Below are positions 62,345 through 64,000 of a stretch of 64,000 nucleotides of DNA, piece after piece (positions within the stretch are counted from its first letter, which is position 1; each line of letters opens with the position of its first letter). The stretch covers positions 19,284 through 83,283 of the forward strand of contig NZ_FOIB01000019.1 of NCBI RefSeq assembly GCF_900111765.1, given 5' to 3'. The notes beneath the pieces are model-generated. The model did not search any database. It was given only the letters and a program-made list of their open reading frames with translations, and was not told where the DNA came from. Origin of the DNA: Myxococcus fulvus. GTDB lineage: Bacteria > Myxococcota > Myxococcia > Myxococcales > Myxococcaceae. The translations under genes and the position numbers were made by a program.

Positions 62345-63673
62345 ATGTCCGACACCGTGACCTCCCGGCTCCCGAGGTTCCACAAGCTGCCGATGGAGGA
62401 GCGTCACGCGCACCTCTCTCGCATGTTGCGGCTACAGCCCGAGGACCTGCGGCAGCTGCTGGGCTCGGAAGCGCTCCCGCCGGTCCTGGCGAACCAGATG
62501 ATCGAGAACGCGGTGGGGACGTTCAGCCTGCCGCTGGGCCTGGGGCTCAACCTCCAGGTCAACGGGCGCGACCACCTGGTGCCCATGGCGGTGGAGGAGC
62601 CGTCCGTGGTGGCCGCCGTGTCCTTCGCCGCCAAGATCGTCCGCGAGTCCGGTGGCTTCACCGCCGAGGCGGACGCATCGCTGATGATTGGCCAGATACA
62701 GGTGTCGCGCTACGGCGACCCGAAGGTGGCCACCGAGCACATCCTGGCGAACAAGGAGCAGCTCCTCGCGCTGGCCAACAGCTTCCACCCGGCCATGGTG
62801 GCGCGGGGCGGCGGGGCCAAGGACGTGGAGGTGCGGGTGCTGCCAGCCCCCGAGGGCCCGTGCGGAGAGCCACTGCTCATCGTCCACCTCCTCATCGACA
62901 CGCAGGAGGCGATGGGGGCCAACCTCATCAACACCATGGCGGAGGGCGTGGCGCCGCTCATCGAGCAGCTCACCGGCGGCAAGGTGTACCTGCGCATCCT
63001 CTCCAATCTGGCGGACCGGCGGCTGGCGCGCGCCATCTGCCGCATCCCCGTGCCGCTCCTGGCGGACTTCGAGATGCCGGGCGAAATCATCGCCGAGGGC
63101 ATCACCCAGGCCAGCCGCTTCGCGGAGGCCGACCCGTACCGCGCGGCCACGCACAACAAGGGCGTGATGAACGGCATCGACGCGGTGGCCATCGCCACGG
63201 GCCAGGACTGGCGCGCCATCGAAGCGGGCGCACACGCGTTCGCCTGTCGCAGCGGGCAGTACCGGCCGCTCTCCACCTGGTACCTGGAGGAGGGACACCT
63301 GGTGGGCCGCATCGAGCTGCCCATGGCGCTGGGCGTGGTGGGCGGCCCCATCAAGGTGCACCCCGGCGTGCAGATGGCGCTCAAGCTGATGCAGACCCCC
63401 TCGGTGCGCGAGCTGGCCATGGTGTTCGCGGCGGTGGGGCTGGCGCAGAACTTCGCGGCGCTCCGGGCGCTGGGCAGCGTGGGCATCCAGAAGGGTCACA
63501 TGGCGATGCACGCGCGCTGCGTGGCGGTGACGGCGGGCGCGCGCGGCGACTGGGTGGAGAAGATCGCCAACCTGCTGGTGAAGGCGGGCCACGTGAAGGT
63601 GGAGAAGGCCCGCGAGCTGCTGGCAAGCCTCCCCGCCGAGGATGCCGCCGCCGCGACCGGCACGAACGTCTGA
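62345..63673 (+). CDS. mvaA: HMG-CoA reductase, class II
   Basis: This 442-residue enzyme reduces HMG-CoA to mevalonate for isoprenoid synthesis. Family blocks are ENAVGTFSLPLGLGLN near residues 50-65, EAMGANLINTMAEGVAP, ATHNKGVMNGIDAVAIATGQ, PMALGVVGG and the C-terminal QKGHMAMHARC with the catalytic His. AAGGA precedes the ATG. It is followed by a geosmin synthase gene on the same strand with a closely similar upstream region, so mevalonate made here probably feeds farnesyl diphosphate for geosmin among other terpenes. Confidence 0.95.
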   Translation: MSDTVTSRLPRFHKLPMEERHAHLSRMLRLQPEDLRQLLGSEALPPVLANQMIENAVGTFSLPLGLGLNLQVNGRDHLVPMAVEEPSVVAAVSFAAKIVRESGGFTAEADASLMIGQIQVSRYGDPKVATEHILANKEQLLALANSFHPAMVARGGGAKDVEVRVLPAPEGPCGEPLLIVHLLIDTQEAMGANLINTMAEGVAPLIEQLTGGKVYLRILSNLADRRLARAICRIPVPLLADFEMPGEIIAEGITQASRFAEADPYRAATHNKGVMNGIDAVAIATGQDWRAIEAGAHAFACRSGQYRPLSTWYLEEGHLVGRIELPMALGVVGGPIKVHPGVQMALKLMQTPSVRELAMVFAAVGLAQNFAALRALGSVGIQKGHMAMHARCVAVTAGARGDWVEKIANLLVKAGHVKVEKARELLASLPAEDAAAATGTNV

Positions 63674-63682
63674 CGCCGCCGC

Positions 63683-63770
63683 GGACGTGTCATGCGCTCC
63701 TTTGACACGTCCCCGGTGGCGACTGACGTGTCAGACGCGCGAGCCGGGCTGTTTCATCCGCCTTGAATCA
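63683..63770 (+). promoter_or_regulatory. Geosmin synthase upstream element: three phased palindromes plus shared block
   Basis: GGACGTGTCA (63683-63692), TGACACGTCC (63703-63712) and TGACGTGTCA (63724-63733) have centres 20 and 21 bases apart. They are followed by GAGCCGGGCTGT (63741-63752) and TCATCCGCCTTGAATCA (63754-63770), which match the mvaA upstream block. The first two sites also form a perfect 10-base-pair hairpin after mvaA and could double as its terminator. Confidence 0.65.
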
Positions 63771-63839
63771 CACGGGAGGCGGCTTGATTCATCCCGGCAC
63801 CGCCGTTGCAAATGATTCGGGTTCGATGAAAGGGTGAAG

Positions 63840-64000
63840 ATGTCCAAGGCGCGTCAGCAGCAACCATTCCAGCTCCCTGAGTTCTACGTGCCGTGGCCGG
63901 CGCGGCTGAACCCGAACCTGGAATCCGCCCGCGTGCACACCAAGGCGTGGTCCTACCAGATGGGCATCCTGGGGCCGCCGAGGGACGGGACGGAGCGCGA
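63840..64000 (+). CDS. Geosmin/germacradienol synthase, 5' part only
   Basis: The window ends 53 codons into this gene. The visible start, QPFQLPEFYVPWPARLNPN followed by LESARVHTKAW and MGIL, is the conserved opening of bacterial bifunctional geosmin synthases (QPFQLPxFYxPxPARLNPxL). Those enzymes cyclise farnesyl diphosphate to germacradienol and then geosmin. The active-site motifs lie beyond the window. The upstream region closely resembles that of mvaA. Confidence 0.85.
   Translation, partial: MSKARQQQPFQLPEFYVPWPARLNPNLESARVHTKAWSYQMGILGPPRDGTER

Overview
The window is about 70% G+C and has the look of a myxobacterial chromosome (Myxococcota, probably Cystobacterineae). It carries many large secreted lipoproteins, one-component and two-component regulators, an ECF sigma/caspase operon, a non-ribosomal peptide synthetase (NRPS), and a mevalonate-pathway gene next to a geosmin synthase. 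Coding density is high and most operon junctions are ATGA/GTGA/TGATG overlaps. I saw no tRNA, rRNA or CRISPR array.

Layout, 1-28.7 kb. This stretch holds mostly unrelated short transcription units. They include a glutathione S-transferase, a Cfr-like radical-SAM rRNA methyltransferase, two convergent beta-helix lipoproteins, and a four-gene operon (ECF sigma, zinc-finger anti-sigma, caspase-like protease, lipoprotein). They continue with a sensor kinase plus FixJ-type regulator, large cadherin/propeller lipoproteins (one with YWTD-type and one with RCC1 repeats), a cytokinin-dehydrogenase-like Tat flavoprotein with a LuxR regulator, and several regulator/SDR pairs (LysR, MmyB-like, AraC).

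Layout, 28.7-40 kb. Nine genes on the minus strand are packed end to end: inositol-phosphate synthase, an HD-like protein, a SAM methyltransferase, a Gfo/Idh/MocA dehydrogenase, a zinc-ribbon metallo-beta-lactamase (MBL)-fold protein, a YcaO protein, a TIM-barrel sugar isomerase, a GT4 glycosyltransferase and a PIG-L deacetylase. A MATE exporter lies upstream. I read this as an undescribed biosynthetic operon for a cyclitol-containing pseudo-oligosaccharide with a YcaO-installed modification.

Layout, 40-51 kb. Hypothetical proteins surround a DUF4157 (HELTH) protein. Convergent to it is a protein with an LSGC...His signature like CNF1/BLF1 deamidase toxins. A hydrolase and a CapA-family protein follow.

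Layout, 51.4-62.2 kb. A two-protein NRPS (A-PCP-C-A-PCP and C-PCP, no thioesterase) is coupled by ATGA to a broken cytochrome P450 start. Right after this comes a clearly lower-GC block with two adjacent ATPase genes, the second ending in a PD-(D/E)XK-like nuclease motif. On its far side is a gene lacking its 5' end. Broken genes on both flanks suggest an inserted defence-like module that damaged the NRPS cluster.

Layout, 62.2-64 kb. HMG-CoA reductase (mvaA) and the start of a geosmin/germacradienol synthase share closely similar upstream regions, with phased TGACGTGTCA-type palindromes followed by a common block. This implies co-regulation of mevalonate supply and geosmin formation.
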